Below are positions 1 through 11,761 of a DNA stretch of 64,000 nucleotides, piece after piece. Origin of the DNA: Pantoea sp. 1.19 (GTDB taxonomy: Bacteria > Pseudomonadota > Gammaproteobacteria > Enterobacterales > Enterobacteriaceae); contig NZ_MRBS01000002.1 of NCBI RefSeq assembly GCF_001922585.1, positions 248,001 to 312,000 on the forward strand, given 5' to 3'. The translations under genes were made by a program, and so were the position numbers. Every line of letters starts with the position of its first letter. Position 1 is the stretch's first letter. The notes beneath the pieces are model-generated. The model worked only from the letters and a program-made list of their open reading frames with translations. It searched no databases and was not told where the DNA came from.

Positions 1-142
1 TCCACAGTTGCAGACCCAGTACCAGCGTCAGGCCCATGGTGATCAGCGCAATCCAGCGCGGTACGCGCGTACCAAAGCGTTCAAACTGCCAGCACAGCAG
101 ACCGCCGATAAAGGGGATGAGTATTAGCCAAGGCAATAACAT
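1..142 (-). CDS. nuoM: NADH-quinone oxidoreductase subunit M (5' end only)
   Basis: Only the first 47 codons are inside the window; the gene runs off the left edge. The translation begins MLLPWLILIPFIGG and continues with FERFGTRVPRW, the typical N-terminal membrane segment of NuoM. NuoM is one of three antiporter-like proton-pumping subunits in the membrane arm of complex I. The start is the ATG at 142; a purine-rich stretch (AAGAAGGGAAA on the minus strand) lies just upstream. It follows nuoL after about 104 bp and is the last nuo gene visible here. Identity is secure from sequence plus operon position. Confidence 0.95.
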   Translation of the reverse strand, partial: MLLPWLILIPFIGGLLCWQFERFGTRVPRWIALITMGLTLVLGLQLW

Positions 143-246
143 GGCGGGTATTTCCCTTCTTTTTACTCCTGAGTGGGCGCCAACGCCCGCCTCAGGATAT
201 GAATATTACAGTGTCCGGGGGCCAAAACCCCCTCGCTCACAAACCC

Positions 247-2085
247 TTAAACCGCCATCATCAGCGCCAGTACCAACACGGCACCGATGCCAACTGAGGC
301 CACATACCAGCGCAGATAGCCGCTTTCACCCAACAGCAGCGCCTTCCCGGCCGCACGCGACAGGATTGCCGGCGCGTTCAGCAGGCTGTTCAACGGATCG
401 CGCTTCAGCAGGCGCGCAATCAGCAGATAAGGCTGGACGAACACCTTGTCATACAACCAGTCGAAGCCCCAGGCGGCAAACCACCAGGTGCTGAAGAAGC
501 GGCCGATCGGACTGTTGGCCACGCGGGTCACCAGACGACGCTTGCCCAGCCACAGCACGGCGGCCAGCAGGACGCCGGTCAGGGCGATAGTGCCGGAGAT
601 AATCTCCAGCGTCAGCACCCGGCCGTGCGCCAGCTCGGTGGTGGCCGGCAGGACGCCGCCCAGCGGCTGCACAATCATCGCGCCGACGAAAGTCGAGAGG
701 ATCATCAGCACGATAAGCGGCAGATGGTGAGTGATGCCCTTACCGGCATGCGCATGGATCTTCTCTTCACCGTGGAAGGCGATAAAAATCATGCGGAAGG
801 TATAGAGCGAGGTCATAAAGGCCCCGACCAGACCGGCAACCATCAGGTTAATGTGACCATTGGCCAGTGCCCCGGCAAGGATCTCATCCTTACTGAAGAA
901 GCCGGCGGTCAGCAGCGGCAGCGCGGAGAGCGCAGCCCCGCCGACGAGGAAACAAACGTACACCAGCGGGATGCTTTTGCGCAGGCCGCCCATTTTAAAG
1001 ATGTTTTGCTCGTGGTGGCAGGCGAGGATCACCGAACCGGATGACAGGAACAGCAGCGCTTTAAAGAACGCGTGGGTCATCAGGTGGAAAATCGCCGCGT
1101 CCCAGGCCTGTACGCCCAGCGCCAGGAACATGTAGCCAATCTGGCTCATGGTCGAGTAGGCCAGCACGCGCTTGATGTCGGTTTGCACCAGCGCCGAGAA
1201 ACCGGCCATCACCAGTGTGACGGCGCCGACGATCCCCACCAGATGCAGCACCTCCGGGGTCAGCAGGAACAGGCCGTGGGTGCGGGCAATCAGGTAGACA
1301 CCGGCGGTCACCATGGTCGCGGCGTGGATCAATGCTGAAACCGGCGTCGGACCGGCCATGGCGTCCGCCAGCCAGGTTTGCAGCGGCAACTGCGCCGATT
1401 TACCCACCGCGCCACCCAGCAGCATCAGGGTCGCCCACTGCAGCAGGCTATTGTCCGCAGCAAAGTGCTGCGGCGCCAGTTCCACCATTTCGCGGAAATT
1501 CAGGGTGCCCAGCTCGTTCCACAGAATAAACAACGCAAAGGCGAGGAATACATCCCCTACGCGAGTGATGATAAAGGCTTTCATCGCCGCCGCGCCGTTG
1601 TTCGGATGGGTATAGTAAAAACCGATCAGCAGATAGGAACACAGCCCTACCCCTTCCCAGCCGAGGTACATCAGCATCAGGTTATCGGCCAGCACCAGAA
1701 CAACCATGCTGGCAATAAACAGGTTAGTGTAGGCGAAGAAGCGTGAATAGCCCTCCTCACCGCGCATGTACCAGGAGGCAAACATGTGGATAAGGAAACC
1801 GACGCCGGTTATCACTGACAGCATGGTTAACGACAGGCCATCCAGCGTCAGGTTGACGCCGATATGGTAGTTGCCTACGTTCATCCAGGTCCACAGCGCC
1901 TGGTTGTACACCTGCTGACCGTTATGGAAGAAGTCGATCCCGACATTGAGGGTCACCAGCGCCGCCAGCCCTACCGAGCCGATGCCCACGGTGGCGGCCA
2001 GGTTTTCTGACCAGCGACCGCGGGAAAAGGCCAGCAAAATAAAGCCGATCAGCGGGAACAATATGGTTAAGTAAAGAAGGTTCAT
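247..2085 (-). CDS. nuoL: NADH-quinone oxidoreductase subunit L
   Basis: A 612-residue polytopic inner-membrane protein, almost the same length as E. coli NuoL. It is the distal antiporter-like subunit of complex I and carries a discontinuous-helix core (about residues 60-420) plus the C-terminal lateral helix that runs along the membrane arm. Hallmarks visible are the [19 protein letters not shown] segment and the region ending in [19 protein letters not shown]. The start overlaps the nuoK stop by 4 bp, which implies translational coupling. Its role is proton translocation coupled to ubiquinone reduction. Confidence 0.98.
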   Translation of the reverse strand: MNLLYLTILFPLIGFILLAFSRGRWSENLAATVGIGSVGLAALVTLNVGIDFFHNGQQVYNQALWTWMNVGNYHIGVNLTLDGLSLTMLSVITGVGFLIHMFASWYMRGEEGYSRFFAYTNLFIASMVVLVLADNLMLMYLGWEGVGLCSYLLIGFYYTHPNNGAAAMKAFIITRVGDVFLAFALFILWNELGTLNFREMVELAPQHFAADNSLLQWATLMLLGGAVGKSAQLPLQTWLADAMAGPTPVSALIHAATMVTAGVYLIARTHGLFLLTPEVLHLVGIVGAVTLVMAGFSALVQTDIKRVLAYSTMSQIGYMFLALGVQAWDAAIFHLMTHAFFKALLFLSSGSVILACHHEQNIFKMGGLRKSIPLVYVCFLVGGAALSALPLLTAGFFSKDEILAGALANGHINLMVAGLVGAFMTSLYTFRMIFIAFHGEEKIHAHAGKGITHHLPLIVLMILSTFVGAMIVQPLGGVLPATTELAHGRVLTLEIISGTIALTGVLLAAVLWLGKRRLVTRVANSPIGRFFSTWWFAAWGFDWLYDKVFVQPYLLIARLLKRDPLNSLLNAPAILSRAAGKALLLGESGYLRWYVASVGIGAVLVLALMMAV

Positions 2086-2384
2086 CCGCGCATCTCACTC
2101 ACTGTATCAATGTTCAGGGTCTGACGACGGCGATGAAGCTGGAGCAGCAGCGCCAGGCCAATACTGGCCTCGGCCGCCGCCAGGCTGATGGCAAGGATAT
2201 ACATTACCTGACCGTCCGCCTGGCCCCAGTAGCTCCCCGCCACCACGAAGGCTAACGCCGCAGCGTTAATCATGATTTCGAGACTTATCAACATAAACAG
2301 TAAGTTACGACGAATAATCAACCCTGTCAGTCCGAGAACAAACAGGATTGCCGCAAGAATAAGTCCGTGTTGTAGTGGGATCAT
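2082..2384 (-). CDS. nuoK: NADH-quinone oxidoreductase subunit K
   Basis: A 100-residue membrane protein with three transmembrane helices, the family's usual length (MrpC/NuoK family). The two conserved membrane glutamates needed for proton pumping are present as E36 (in ISLEIMIN) and E72 (in AAAEASIG). It overlaps nuoJ upstream and nuoL downstream by 4 bp each, so the J-K-L cistrons are tightly coupled. It sits in the membrane arm of complex I between NuoJ and NuoN. Confidence 0.98.
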   Translation of the reverse strand: MIPLQHGLILAAILFVLGLTGLIIRRNLLFMLISLEIMINAAALAFVVAGSYWGQADGQVMYILAISLAAAEASIGLALLLQLHRRRQTLNIDTVSEMRG

Positions 2385-2929
2385 ACCCGGTCCTCCTGAT
2401 GGCGCTTCGCATCCGCTTCACGCTGGCTAATCACTTCGCCGATGCGGTCTTCCCGACCAACGTGGAACGCCACCACCAGCCCGGCCAGCAGCAGCATCGA
2501 CGCCAGTTCAACCGCCAGCACGTATGGACCGAACAGGCTGATACCGACCGCCTTCGCATCGATCATCGTGCCATCGATCCCTTGGTCGTTTACCGACAGG
2601 ATGCCGTGGACCACAATAGCCAGCAGCGCCAGCGCCAGCACGCCCGGTCCGACCCACAGTGAGGGCTTCAGCCAGTCGCGCTCCTGATGTTCAGTGCTGC
2701 CGAGATTCAGCATCATCACCACGAACACGAACAGCACCATGATAGCCCCGGCGTAGACGATGATCTCCAGCGCACCGGCGAAATAGGCCCCGAGAGAAAA
2801 GAATACCCCGGCTACCGCCAGCAGTGAGATGATCAGGTACAGCAGCGCATGCACCGGACTGGTATGCGTAATCACCCGCAGCGTGGTGAGTACCGCAATC
2901 AGTCCACAAAGATAAAACGCTAATTCCAT
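2381..2929 (-). CDS. nuoJ: NADH-quinone oxidoreductase subunit J
   Basis: A 182-residue inner-membrane protein (E. coli 184), with five predicted helices in roughly the first 165 residues. The conserved segment [19 protein letters not shown] contains the helix-3 pi-bulge region that changes conformation during complex I turnover. The C-terminal tail is charged and hydrophilic. It lies 10 bp downstream of nuoI and overlaps nuoK by 4 bp. Confidence 0.98.
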   Translation of the reverse strand: MELAFYLCGLIAVLTTLRVITHTSPVHALLYLIISLLAVAGVFFSLGAYFAGALEIIVYAGAIMVLFVFVVMMLNLGSTEHQERDWLKPSLWVGPGVLALALLAIVVHGILSVNDQGIDGTMIDAKAVGISLFGPYVLAVELASMLLLAGLVVAFHVGREDRIGEVISQREADAKRHQEDRV

Positions 2930-2939
2930 GCCTGGCTCC

Positions 2940-3482
2940 TTAAGGTAACAAGCCTTTGACGTCGATCGGTTTCGCTTCGCTTTCCGCGTCGCCCTTGTCT
3001 TTTCCGTCGATCGCCATCCCCGCCATCCGGTAAAAGTTATACTCCGGGTATTTACCCGGACCGGAGATCAGCAGGTCCTCTTTTTCGTACACCAGATCCT
3101 GACGCTTAAATTCACCCAGTTCAAAATCCGGGGTCAGCTGGATAGCGGTGGTCGGACAGGCCTCTTCACACAGTCCACAGAAGATGCAGCGCGAGAAGTT
3201 GATGCGGAAGAACTCCGGATACCAGCGGCCATCCTGCATTTCGGCTTTTTGCAGCGAAATACACCCCACCGGGCAGGCTACGGCGCAGAGATTACAGGCC
3301 ACGCAGCGCTCCTGGCCGTCCGGATCGCGCGTCAGTACGATCCGTCCGCGATAGCGCGGCGGCAGATAAACGGGTTCCTCCGGATACATCTGGGTTTCAC
3401 GCTTGGCAAACGCGTGCATCCCAATCATCCAGATACTGCGTACTGTCGTGCCAAACCCAACGACAATATCTTTTAACGTCAT
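2940..3482 (-). CDS. nuoI: NADH-quinone oxidoreductase subunit I (2x[4Fe-4S] protein)
   Basis: A 180-residue ferredoxin-like subunit of the complex I peripheral arm. It holds clusters N6a and N6b, which pass electrons toward NuoB. Both cysteine motifs are intact: C60-x2-C63-x2-C66-x3-C70 and C99-x2-C102-x2-C105-x3-C109. An amphipathic N-terminal stretch anchors it against the membrane arm. The ATG at 3482 lies 13 bp after the nuoH stop. Confidence 0.98.
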   Translation of the reverse strand: MTLKDIVVGFGTTVRSIWMIGMHAFAKRETQMYPEEPVYLPPRYRGRIVLTRDPDGQERCVACNLCAVACPVGCISLQKAEMQDGRWYPEFFRINFSRCIFCGLCEEACPTTAIQLTPDFELGEFKRQDLVYEKEDLLISGPGKYPEYNFYRMAGMAIDGKDKGDAESEAKPIDVKGLLP

Positions 3483-3495
3483 TTTGCTAACCCCT

Positions 3496-4473
3496 TTACT
3501 GCGCGTTGTACAGAATCACTGCGGCGGTCGCCAGCAGGTTCAACAGCGTCAACGGCAGACACACTTTCCAGCCGAAGGACATAACCTGGTCATAACGTGG
3601 ACGCGGCAACGCAGCACGAATCAGGATGAACATCATCATGAAGAACGCCGTCTTCAGCGCAAACCAGACGAACGGTGGCAGCCACGGGCCGTGCCAGCCG
3701 CCAAAGAACAGCGTAACGATCAGCGCAGACACCGTGACGATACCGATATATTCACCGACGAAGAACAGACCGAACTTCATCCCGGCATATTCGATATGGT
3801 AACCGTCCGCCAGCTCCTGCTCGGCTTCCGGCTGGTCAAACGGATGGCGGTGGCAGACCGCGACGCCGGCAATAGCGAAGGTCAGGAAGCCAAAGAACTG
3901 CGGAATGATGTTCCACAGATGTGCCTGACTGTTGACGATGTCCACCATGTTGAAGCTGCCCGCCTGCGCAACCACGCCCATCAGCGACAGGCCGAGAAAC
4001 ACTTCGTAGCTCAGGGTCTGCGCCGAGGCGCGCATCGCGCCGAGCAGCGCATATTTGTTATTGCTCGACCAGCCGGCAAACAGCACGGCGTATACCGCCA
4101 GGCCGGCCATCATCAGGAAAAACAGCAGCCCGATGTTCAGGTCAGCCACGCCCCAGTTTGGGGTGATCGGCACAATCGCAAACGCCAGCAGCAGCGAAGT
4201 AAAGGCAATCATCGGCGCCAGGGTGAAGATCACCCGGTCGGTAAACGGCGGGATCCAGTCCTCTTTAAAGAACATTTTGATCATGTCCGCCACCAGCTGG
4301 AGCGAACCGCCCCAGCCGACCCGGTTGGGTCCGTAGCGGTTCTGGAACAGCCCCAGCAGGCGGCGCTCGCCAAACGACATAAAGGCGCCGCAGATAACCA
4401 CCACCAGCAGAATAACGATCGCTTTCAGCACGGCAATCAGACTGTCGATTACCTCGGGTGTTAACCAACTCAT
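3496..4473 (-). CDS. nuoH: NADH-quinone oxidoreductase subunit H
   Basis: A 325-residue membrane protein, the same length as E. coli NuoH. It links the hydrophilic and membrane arms and forms most of the quinone-binding chamber. The conserved loop with the [16 protein letters not shown]-type acidic residues is present, as is the [18 protein letters not shown] segment. Its ATG overlaps the nuoG stop as ATGA, so it is probably translated by coupling with nuoG. Confidence 0.98.
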   Translation of the reverse strand: MSWLTPEVIDSLIAVLKAIVILLVVVICGAFMSFGERRLLGLFQNRYGPNRVGWGGSLQLVADMIKMFFKEDWIPPFTDRVIFTLAPMIAFTSLLLAFAIVPITPNWGVADLNIGLLFFLMMAGLAVYAVLFAGWSSNNKYALLGAMRASAQTLSYEVFLGLSLMGVVAQAGSFNMVDIVNSQAHLWNIIPQFFGFLTFAIAGVAVCHRHPFDQPEAEQELADGYHIEYAGMKFGLFFVGEYIGIVTVSALIVTLFFGGWHGPWLPPFVWFALKTAFFMMMFILIRAALPRPRYDQVMSFGWKVCLPLTLLNLLATAAVILYNAQ

Positions 4474-7193
4474 TGCGCAGCCTCCTGCAGGGAATCAAGG
4501 GTGACGCCGGCCAGATACGGCGGAACGCCCGGCATCCCCAGCGGCAGTCCGACCTGTCCTGCCTGCAGCGCATCCGACAGGCGAACCGGCAGAGAAAGCG
4601 TCAGCCCGGCGGCGCGCAGCGTCAACTGGCTGTCCGCGTTGACCCCCAGTCTGGCCGCATCGACCGGATTGACGACAGCGTACGGCTGCGGCATGCGGCT
4701 CTGCATCACCGGCGCGCGCTGCGAGAGCTCCTCGCTGCCGAACAGGGTGAAACACGGCGCCACTCGCCAGCGCTCGCCGCCGACAAATGCCTCAGGGATC
4801 CCGCTGAACCAGTCCAGCTGGCCGGTGCCGGCTTCAAACAGGCGCACGCCCGGATCGCCATTGCGCAGGTGGCCGCCCACTTCAGCCTGGAATTTGTTCC
4901 ACGCCTGCGGGGAGTTCCAGCCCGGTGCCCAGGCAAACGGAATCTGCGAGCGCGGCGCTTCCGGCTGGTTGTTCCCTTCCATCGAGAACGCGAACATGGT
5001 GTCGCGATCCTGCGTCTGCCGCGGTTCATGCACGCTGATATTCGCGCGCATGGCGGTACGGCCGCTGGAGCGGTGCGGTGAACGTGCCAGCTTCTGACCG
5101 CGAATGCGGAACGTGGCATCCGGCGCCGCGTCCTTGATCGCCGCCAGCTGCGGCAACGCCGCGATGCAGGCATCAATCACGTGGTCAAGCTGGGTCCAGT
5201 CCATTTCGCGACTCTCGACCGTGCTGTGCAGCGAGTGCAGCCAGCGCCAGCTTTCCAGTACCTGAACCTGGGGATTGTAGAAGGCCGGATCGTACACCTG
5301 GAAGTAGCGCTGGGCGCGTCCCTCCTGGTTGATCACCGTGCCGTCACTTTCAGCAAAGCTGGCGGCAGAGAGCACCAGACCCGCTTTATCGCTGGTGTCC
5401 GTGCGTTGATGATCGAGAACAATCACATTCGGGGTGTGTTTTAACGCCGCGTCGACGCGCGCCGCCGGCGCCTGGCGATAGAGATCGTTCTCCATCACAA
5501 TCACCGCGTCCGCCGCACCGCTCGCCAGCTCATCCAGCGCCTCATCCAGCGTTTTCCCGCCGATCATTCCGAGGCCAACGCTGTTAACCGCATCGGCAAT
5601 CAGGCTGATACCTACGTCGGCACCGCGGCCTTTTAAGGCTTTGGCAACGTTGGCCGCGGCCTCAATCATCGCGGTTGAACCGGAGTGGGTACCGGAGATG
5701 ATCAGCGGCTTTTTCGCCCCGGCCAGCGCCTGCACTACCACGTCGATTTTGCCCGCCAGTTCGCGACTGATGCCGCTGACCGCCGGCGCGCTATCGTCCA
5801 GCGCATGGGCGATAGCGAAGCCGAGACGCGCCTGATCCTCCACCGGAGCGCGGTAGCTCCACGCGGCGATATCATCAAGGCGCGTACTGTCGACGTGGGT
5901 GACAAACAGCGGATGTTTAGCGTGCTGACCGATATTCATGATCGCGGCGATCTGCCAGTCCGCCACTTTCTGCGCGGCGGCCATGTCGCGGGCCTTGCCC
6001 TTCACCGCCTGGCGCACCGCCAGCGCGATGCGCGCGCCGACCTGCGTCAGATCTTCGCCCAGCACCAGCACGGCGTCATAGCTTTCCATCTCGCGCAGCG
6101 CCGGCGTATGGATGCCTCCATCGCGCAGCACCTGCAGCATCAGCGTCAGCTGCGCCTGCTCATTTGCCGGCAGACCGGTTGAAAAATTCTCGGGCCCGAC
6201 CAGCGTCCGCAGCGCGTAGTTGCTTTCGAGGCTGGCGCGCGGCGACCCGATACCAATGATTTTGTTTGCCTGACGCAGCACATCCGCCGCCCCCTGCATC
6301 GCCTGCTCGGCATTGAGCGCCACCCGGTCGTCTCCGCGACGGGCCTGCGGCTGACGTGGGCGGTCCGCAAGGTTGACGTAGCCGTAGCCAAAGCGGCCAC
6401 GGTCGCAGAGGAAATAGTGGTTTACCGAGCCGTTATAGCGGTTTTCGATGCGGCGCAGCTCTCCGTAGCGCTCGCCCGGGCTGGTGTTACAGCCGACGCT
6501 GCACTGCTGGCAGATGCTCGGGGCGAATTGCATATCCCATTTACGGTTGTAGCGCGCGGAGTGGGTTTTGTCGGTGAACACCCCGGTCGGACAAATTTCG
6601 ACCAGGTTACCGGAGAACTCGCTCTCCAGCGTGCCATCTTCCGGACGGCCGAAGTAGACGTTGTCGTGCGCGCCGTATACGCCCAGGTCGGTGCCATCAG
6701 CGTAATCTTTGTAATAACGCACGCAGCGATAACAGGCGATACAGCGGTTCATTTCATGCGAGATGAACGGCCCCAGTTCCTGGTTACGGTGGGTACGTTT
6801 AGTAAAGCGATAGCGGCGGAAGCTGTGGCCGGTCATCACCGTCATATCCTGCAGGTGACAGTTACCGCCCTCTTCGCACACCGGGCAGTCGTGCGGATGG
6901 TTGGTCATCAGCCACTCGACCACGCTTTCACGAAACTCGCGCGCTTCGCCATCATCGATAGAGATGAAGGTGCCGTCAGAGGCCGGAGTCATGCAGGACA
7001 TGACCAGACGCCCACGGGTATCTTCGGCATTTTGATACTGCTTCACCGCGCACTGGCGGCAGGCACCGACGCTCCCCAGCGCCGGATGCCAGCAGAAATA
7101 AGGAATATCAAGGCCGAGGGAGAGACATGCTTCAAGCAGGTTATCCGCCCCGTTCACTTCATACTCTTTACCGTCTACATGGATTGTAGCCAT
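4470..7193 (-). CDS. nuoG: NADH-quinone oxidoreductase subunit G
   Basis: The largest peripheral-arm subunit, 907 residues from the chosen start. The N-terminal ferredoxin-like domain has the [2Fe-2S] cysteines ([16 protein letters not shown] ... MSC). Next come the [14 protein letters not shown] region, the [11 protein letters not shown] and CPTGVF [4Fe-4S] motifs, and a long molybdopterin-oxidoreductase-like domain that does not bind Mo. I chose the ATG at 7193 ([13 protein letters not shown]), which matches homologues. An in-frame ATG three codons earlier, at 7202, is possible and has a GGAAG close by. Confidence 0.97.
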   Translation of the reverse strand: MATIHVDGKEYEVNGADNLLEACLSLGLDIPYFCWHPALGSVGACRQCAVKQYQNAEDTRGRLVMSCMTPASDGTFISIDDGEAREFRESVVEWLMTNHPHDCPVCEEGGNCHLQDMTVMTGHSFRRYRFTKRTHRNQELGPFISHEMNRCIACYRCVRYYKDYADGTDLGVYGAHDNVYFGRPEDGTLESEFSGNLVEICPTGVFTDKTHSARYNRKWDMQFAPSICQQCSVGCNTSPGERYGELRRIENRYNGSVNHYFLCDRGRFGYGYVNLADRPRQPQARRGDDRVALNAEQAMQGAADVLRQANKIIGIGSPRASLESNYALRTLVGPENFSTGLPANEQAQLTLMLQVLRDGGIHTPALREMESYDAVLVLGEDLTQVGARIALAVRQAVKGKARDMAAAQKVADWQIAAIMNIGQHAKHPLFVTHVDSTRLDDIAAWSYRAPVEDQARLGFAIAHALDDSAPAVSGISRELAGKIDVVVQALAGAKKPLIISGTHSGSTAMIEAAANVAKALKGRGADVGISLIADAVNSVGLGMIGGKTLDEALDELASGAADAVIVMENDLYRQAPAARVDAALKHTPNVIVLDHQRTDTSDKAGLVLSAASFAESDGTVINQEGRAQRYFQVYDPAFYNPQVQVLESWRWLHSLHSTVESREMDWTQLDHVIDACIAALPQLAAIKDAAPDATFRIRGQKLARSPHRSSGRTAMRANISVHEPRQTQDRDTMFAFSMEGNNQPEAPRSQIPFAWAPGWNSPQAWNKFQAEVGGHLRNGDPGVRLFEAGTGQLDWFSGIPEAFVGGERWRVAPCFTLFGSEELSQRAPVMQSRMPQPYAVVNPVDAARLGVNADSQLTLRAAGLTLSLPVRLSDALQAGQVGLPLGMPGVPPYLAGVTLDSLQEAAQ

Positions 7194-7202
7194 AGTGAAC
7201 AT

Positions 7203-7287
7203 GCTTCCGTAAGGCCCGCCTTGCAGCGGGCGTTAAACACAATGCTTTTTCTGTTCCGTAGCCCGCAGCCCACTGGCTGCGGCGCGG
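7203..7287 (-). other. nuoF-nuoG intercistronic hairpins
   Basis: This is the only sizeable gap inside the E-to-L part of the operon. It contains two inverted repeats: GCCCGC at 7214-7219 with GCGGGC at 7226-7231, and a stronger 8-bp stem at 7263-7270/7275-7282 with a CACT loop. No T-tract follows on the minus strand, so RNA processing or stability is more likely than termination. The function is inferred. Confidence 0.5.
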
Positions 7288-8634
7288 TTACCAGCGGGCT
7301 TTCAGCAGGTTAGGCTGAATACCGCCAATCGCGCGGGCGTTGCTCAACGTCTGCGGGGCGATACCGGCTTCAAACTCTTCACGGAAATATTTAATGGCGC
7401 TTTGCAGCGGCTCAACGGCACCCGGCGCGTGTGCGCAGAAGGTTTTACCCGGGCCGAGCTGACGGCAGAGCTGCTGCAAGGTTTCGATATCGCCCGGCTG
7501 CCCCTCGCCGCGCTCCAGCGCGCGCAAAATCTTCACGCTCCACGGCAGGCCATCGCGGCACGGCGTGCACCAGCCGCAGGACTCGCGGGCAAAGAACTCT
7601 TCCAGGTTGCGCACCAGTGATACCATGTTGATCTCGTGGTCAACCGCCATCGCCAGCGCCGTGCCCAGACGGCTGCCCGCTTTACCGATGCTGGCAAATT
7701 CCATGGGCAGATCGAGGTGCTGCTCGGTCAGAAAGTCGGTCCCTGCCCCGCCGGGCTGCCAGGCTTTAAATTTCAGGCCATCGCGCATGCCGCCGGCATA
7801 ATCTTCGAGGATCTCACGGGCGGTGATACCAAAAGGCAGCTCCCAAACGCCGGGGTTTTTCACCCGACCGGAGAAGCCCATCATTTTGGTGCCGGCATCG
7901 TCGCTCTTCGACAGGCCTTTGTACCACTCCACGCCGTGGGCGAGGATAGCCGGGACGTTAGAGAGGGTCTCCACGTTGTTCACGCAGGTTGGCTTACCCC
8001 ATACGCCGGCACTGGCCGGGAACGGCGGCTTGGAGCGCGGATTGGCGCGGCGTCCTTCGAGCGAGTTGATCAGCGCGGTCTCTTCGCCGCAGATGTAGCG
8101 GCCGGCACCGGTATGCACAAACAGCTCAAAATCAAACCCGGTACCGAGAATGTTTTTACCGAGGAAGCCGGCGGCTTTTGCTTCTTCAATCGCGCGGCGC
8201 AGGTGCACCGCCGCTTCAATATATTCGCCACGCAGGAAGATGTAGCCGCGGTAGGCTTTCAGCGCGAAGGCGCTGATCAGCATCCCTTCTACCAGCTGAT
8301 GCGGCATCTGCTCCATCAGCAAGCGGTCTTTATAGGTGCCCGGCTCCATCTCATCAGCGTTACACAGCAGGTAACGGATGTTCATGGATTCATCTTTTGG
8401 CATCAGGCTCCATTTCAGGCCGGTGGAGAAGCCCGCCCCGCCGCGGCCTTTTAATCCGGCATCTTTCACCAGATTGACGATTTCGTCAGGCGCCATGCCT
8501 TTTAACGCCTTTTCCGCCCCGGCATAGCCGTTTTTGCTGCGGTACTCATCGAAAAAAACCGGCTGCTGGTCGTCACGCATACGCCAGGTCAGTGGATGGG
8601 TCTCCGCAGTACGAATGATCTGTTTGGCTGTCAT
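7288..8634 (-). CDS. nuoF: NADH-quinone oxidoreductase subunit F (FMN, NADH binding)
   Basis: A 448-residue subunit (E. coli 445) that oxidises NADH with FMN and cluster N3. The glycine-rich [16 protein letters not shown] region binds nucleotide and flavin. Cluster N3 ligands are seen in [11 protein letters not shown] with a further cysteine near the C-terminus (KTFCAH). The ATG overlaps the nuoE stop as ATGA, so E and F, the two halves of the NADH dehydrogenase tip, are co-translated. Confidence 0.98.
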   Translation of the reverse strand: MTAKQIIRTAETHPLTWRMRDDQQPVFFDEYRSKNGYAGAEKALKGMAPDEIVNLVKDAGLKGRGGAGFSTGLKWSLMPKDESMNIRYLLCNADEMEPGTYKDRLLMEQMPHQLVEGMLISAFALKAYRGYIFLRGEYIEAAVHLRRAIEEAKAAGFLGKNILGTGFDFELFVHTGAGRYICGEETALINSLEGRRANPRSKPPFPASAGVWGKPTCVNNVETLSNVPAILAHGVEWYKGLSKSDDAGTKMMGFSGRVKNPGVWELPFGITAREILEDYAGGMRDGLKFKAWQPGGAGTDFLTEQHLDLPMEFASIGKAGSRLGTALAMAVDHEINMVSLVRNLEEFFARESCGWCTPCRDGLPWSVKILRALERGEGQPGDIETLQQLCRQLGPGKTFCAHAPGAVEPLQSAIKYFREEFEAGIAPQTLSNARAIGGIQPNLLKARW

Positions 8635-9146
8635 TGATACTGCTCCAGTAAAGTCGCGATGCCATCCGGGGTCAGGTGGACGTGGGTATCTTCGTCAATC
8701 ATCATGGACGGACCCTTATCGCAGTTGCCGAGGCAACAGGTCGGCAGCAGAGTAAAGCGACCGTCACCGGTAGTCTGGCCCGGTTTGATCTTCAGCTGCT
8801 GCTCCAGCGCCGCCTGAATGCCCTGATAACCGGTGATGTGGCACACCACGCTGTCGCAGTAGCGAATCACGTGACGCCCCACCGGCTGGCGAAAAATCTG
8901 GCTGTAAAAGGTGGCCACGCCCTCAACGTCGCTGGCGGGGATCCCCAGTACCTCGGCAATGGCGTGAATAGCGCCATCGGGTACCCAACCGCGCTGCTTC
9001 TGCACGATCTTCAACGCCTCAATCGAGGCGGCGCGTGCGTCTTCATAATGGTGCTTTTCGTGTTCGATGGCATCACGTTCTGCCGCGCTGAGCACGAAAG
9101 CCTCACTGTCATCGATCGTTTCAATCGCAATACGTTGATCGTGCAT
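8631..9146 (-). CDS. nuoE: NADH-quinone oxidoreductase subunit E (2Fe-2S thioredoxin-like)
   Basis: A 171-residue thioredoxin-fold subunit (E. coli 166) that carries cluster N1a next to the FMN of NuoF. The four cluster cysteines are in the pair YCDSVVC and the pair CCLGNC. The N-terminus is about five residues longer and differs in sequence from E. coli ([12 protein letters not shown]). The start at 9146 is 2 bp beyond the nuoCD stop. Confidence 0.98.
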   Translation of the reverse strand: MHDQRIAIETIDDSEAFVLSAAERDAIEHEKHHYEDARAASIEALKIVQKQRGWVPDGAIHAIAEVLGIPASDVEGVATFYSQIFRQPVGRHVIRYCDSVVCHITGYQGIQAALEQQLKIKPGQTTGDGRFTLLPTCCLGNCDKGPSMMIDEDTHVHLTPDGIATLLEQYQ

Positions 9147-9148
9147 AG

Positions 9149-10948
9149 TTAGCGGTCCACATCTGACATTACAAAATCGATACTACCGAGGTATACGATC
9201 AGGTCGGATACCAGGCAGCCGTTGATCACCGAAGGGATCTGCTGCAGGTGCGGGAAGCTGGGCGTCCGCACGCGGGTGCGATAGCTCATGGTGCTGCCAT
9301 CGCTGGTCAGGTAGTAACTGTTAATTCCCTTCGTCGCCTCGATCATCTGGAATGATTCGTTGGCGGGCATCACCGGTCCCCACGACACCTGCAGGAAGTG
9401 GGTAATCAGCGTTTCAATATGCTGCAGCGTACGCTCTTTTGGCGGCGGCGTAGTCAGCGGATGATCCGCCTTGAACGGGCCTTCCGGCATATTGTTAAGG
9501 CACTGCTCAAGAATACGCAGGCTCTGGCGCATCTCTTCCATTTTCAACATGACGCGCGAGTAAGCATCGCTGATGCCGTCGCCGACCGGGATCTCAAAGT
9601 CGAAGTTTTCGTATCCGGAATAAGGACGCCATTTTCGCACGTCAAAATCCAGACCGGTGGCACGCAGGCCGGCACCGGTGGTGCCCCAGGCCAGCGCTTC
9701 CTGCTGGTTGTACGCCGCAACGCCCTTCGAGCGGCCAATCAGCACGCTATTTTTCAGCGCGGCAGTTTCATACTCTTTCAGGCGCTTAGGCAGCCAGTTG
9801 AGGAACTCGCGCAGCAGCCGCTCCCAGCCCTTCGGCAGATCGTGTGCTACGCCGCCGATGCGGAACCACGCCGGGTGCATACGGAAGCCGGTGATCGCTT
9901 CCACCACGTCATAAATTTTCTGACGATCGGTAAAGGCGAAGAACACCGGGGTCATCGCGCCGACGTCCTGAATAAAGGTCGAGATATACAGCAGGTGGCT
10001 GTTGATGCGGAACAGCTCGGAGAGCATCACGCGGATCACGTTAACGCGATCCGGCACCACGATGCCCGCCAGCTTCTCTACCGCCAGCACGTAGGGCATC
10101 TCATTGACGCAGCCGCCGAGGTATTCGATACGGTCGGTATACGGAATGTAGCTGTGCCAGGACTGGCGCTCACCCATTTTTTCCGCGCCGCGGTGGTGAT
10201 AGCCCACGTCCGGCACGCAGTCGACGATCTCCTCGCCATCGAGCTGCAGAATGATGCGGAAAGCCCCGTGCGCTGACGGGTGGTTCGGCCCGAGGTTGAG
10301 GAACATAAAGTCTTCATTGGCCGTGCCGCGTTTCATGCCCCAGGCTTTCGGATTGAAGGTCATCGCCTCCATCTCCAGATCCTCTTTCTGCTTGGTCAGC
10401 ACATAAGGATCGAATTCGGTGGCGCGCGCCGGGTAGTCCTTACGCAGCGGATGCCCTTCCCAGGTCTGCGGCATCATAATGCGGGTCAGATGCGGGTGAC
10501 CGGTAAAGGTGATGCCGAACATTTCCCAGGTCTCACGCTCATACCAGTTGGCATTCGGAAACAGTTTGGTCAGAGTGGGCAAGTTCAGATCGTTTTCGGA
10601 CAATGCCACCTTGAGCATAATGTCGCGATTGCGTTCAATGGACAGCAGGTGGTAGAAAACAGAAAAGTCCGCCGCTGGCAAGCCGTTGCGGTGGGTGCGA
10701 AGACGCTCGTCCATGCCATGCAGATCATACAGCATCACATAGGGTTTTGGCGCTTTACGCAGGAAGGTCATGATCTCCAGCAGCTGTTCGCGCTTGATCC
10801 AGACCACGGGGATCCCGGTGCGGGTAGCCTGTACCGTAAAGGCGTCAGGTCCAAAGCGATTACGCAGCTCACCGATCACCGGGTCATCCAGATGATCGCG
10901 GGTTTGCCATGCTGGCTGAGCGAGCTCTTGCGCGTTCAAATCAGTCAT
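9149..10948 (-). CDS. nuoC: NADH-quinone oxidoreductase fused subunit C/D
   Basis: A 599-residue natural fusion, as in other enterobacteria. Residues 1 to about 190 are the NuoC 30-kDa domain ([20 protein letters not shown]). Residues about 205-599 are the NuoD 49-kDa domain related to [NiFe]-hydrogenase large subunits ([13 protein letters not shown], ending SDVDR). The D domain helps form the quinone site with NuoB and NuoH. It lies 120 bp downstream of nuoB, the widest gap between the early nuo genes. Confidence 0.98.
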   Translation of the reverse strand: MTDLNAQELAQPAWQTRDHLDDPVIGELRNRFGPDAFTVQATRTGIPVVWIKREQLLEIMTFLRKAPKPYVMLYDLHGMDERLRTHRNGLPAADFSVFYHLLSIERNRDIMLKVALSENDLNLPTLTKLFPNANWYERETWEMFGITFTGHPHLTRIMMPQTWEGHPLRKDYPARATEFDPYVLTKQKEDLEMEAMTFNPKAWGMKRGTANEDFMFLNLGPNHPSAHGAFRIILQLDGEEIVDCVPDVGYHHRGAEKMGERQSWHSYIPYTDRIEYLGGCVNEMPYVLAVEKLAGIVVPDRVNVIRVMLSELFRINSHLLYISTFIQDVGAMTPVFFAFTDRQKIYDVVEAITGFRMHPAWFRIGGVAHDLPKGWERLLREFLNWLPKRLKEYETAALKNSVLIGRSKGVAAYNQQEALAWGTTGAGLRATGLDFDVRKWRPYSGYENFDFEIPVGDGISDAYSRVMLKMEEMRQSLRILEQCLNNMPEGPFKADHPLTTPPPKERTLQHIETLITHFLQVSWGPVMPANESFQMIEATKGINSYYLTSDGSTMSYRTRVRTPSFPHLQQIPSVINGCLVSDLIVYLGSIDFVMSDVDR

Positions 10949-10995
10949 AAATTACTCACCATTCTGGCCTGCAGACAGGCGCAACGTCGTTGGCG

Positions 10996-11058
10996 TCGGG
11001 GCGCGCTTCACCGCATAAATTGTGCTCTTTTTGCGCGATGAATCGGGTGGCGCCCCGA
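10996..11058 (-). other. nuoB-nuoCD intercistronic inverted repeat
   Basis: In the 120-bp gap, TCGGGGCGC at 10996-11004 is perfectly complementary to GCGCCCCGA at 11050-11058, across 45 bp. In mRNA this would close a stem-loop just before the nuoCD ribosome binding region. No T-tract is present. A processing or stability role is inferred. Confidence 0.5.
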
Positions 11059-11068
11059 AACGGATTAA

Positions 11069-11746
11069 TTACACTTCATCAGGGGTACGGAGGTTGGTCA
11101 CCGCGATGCGCTCTTCGCGTTTACGTTCGCGCTCGGACTGCATGTTCGCGCGATAAACGCCCTGATCGCCGACGACCCAGGAGAGCGGGCGACGCTCTTT
11201 GCCAATCGACTCCCGCAGCAGCAACAGCGCCTGCATATAGGCCTCCGGACGCGGCGGGCAGCCGGGAATATACACATCGACCGGCAGGAATTTATCCACG
11301 CCCTGCACCACCGAGTAGATGTCGTACATCCCGCCCGAGTTGGCGCACGCGCCCATTGAGATCACCCACTTTGGCTCCAGCATCTGGTCATACAGCCGCT
11401 GAATCACCGGCGCCATTTTGGTAAAGCAGGTTCCCGCCACCACCATAAAGTCTGCCTGACGCGGCGAGGCACGTAATACCTCAGAACCAAAACGCGCCAC
11501 GTCGTGCACGGCGGTAAAGGCAGTGGTCATCTCCACGTAACAGCAGGAAAGGCCGAAGTTATACGGCCACAGGGAATTTTTACGGCCCCAGTTCACCATG
11601 TCATGCAGCGCGTGTTCGAGTTTCCCCATATACACACTGCGGTGAACATGCTGCTCCAGAGGATCGGTCACGATCTCCTGTTTTTGTAGGGGGTAACGGT
11701 CGTTCTCACCACCGTTCGGGTCTATGCGGGTGAGCGTATAGTCCAT
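11069..11746 (-). CDS. nuoB: NADH-quinone oxidoreductase subunit B (N2 cluster)
   Basis: A 225-residue subunit (E. coli 220) binding the terminal [4Fe-4S] cluster N2, which reduces ubiquinone. The ligands are visible: the tandem C68-C69 in [10 protein letters not shown], the cysteine in GTCFTKMAP, and the one in [10 protein letters not shown]. Its C-terminal tail is basic (ERERKREER). It starts 15 bp after nuoA. Confidence 0.98.
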   Translation of the reverse strand: MDYTLTRIDPNGGENDRYPLQKQEIVTDPLEQHVHRSVYMGKLEHALHDMVNWGRKNSLWPYNFGLSCCYVEMTTAFTAVHDVARFGSEVLRASPRQADFMVVAGTCFTKMAPVIQRLYDQMLEPKWVISMGACANSGGMYDIYSVVQGVDKFLPVDVYIPGCPPRPEAYMQALLLLRESIGKERRPLSWVVGDQGVYRANMQSERERKREERIAVTNLRTPDEV

Positions 11747-11761
11747 CTGAATGCCTCGCTT

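Noticed and set aside
3403-4464. 353-codon open frame opposite nuoH
   Set aside because: Antisense to a well conserved gene; the long frame follows from the codon use of nuoH. The His/Arg/Gln-rich translation is typical of a shadow.
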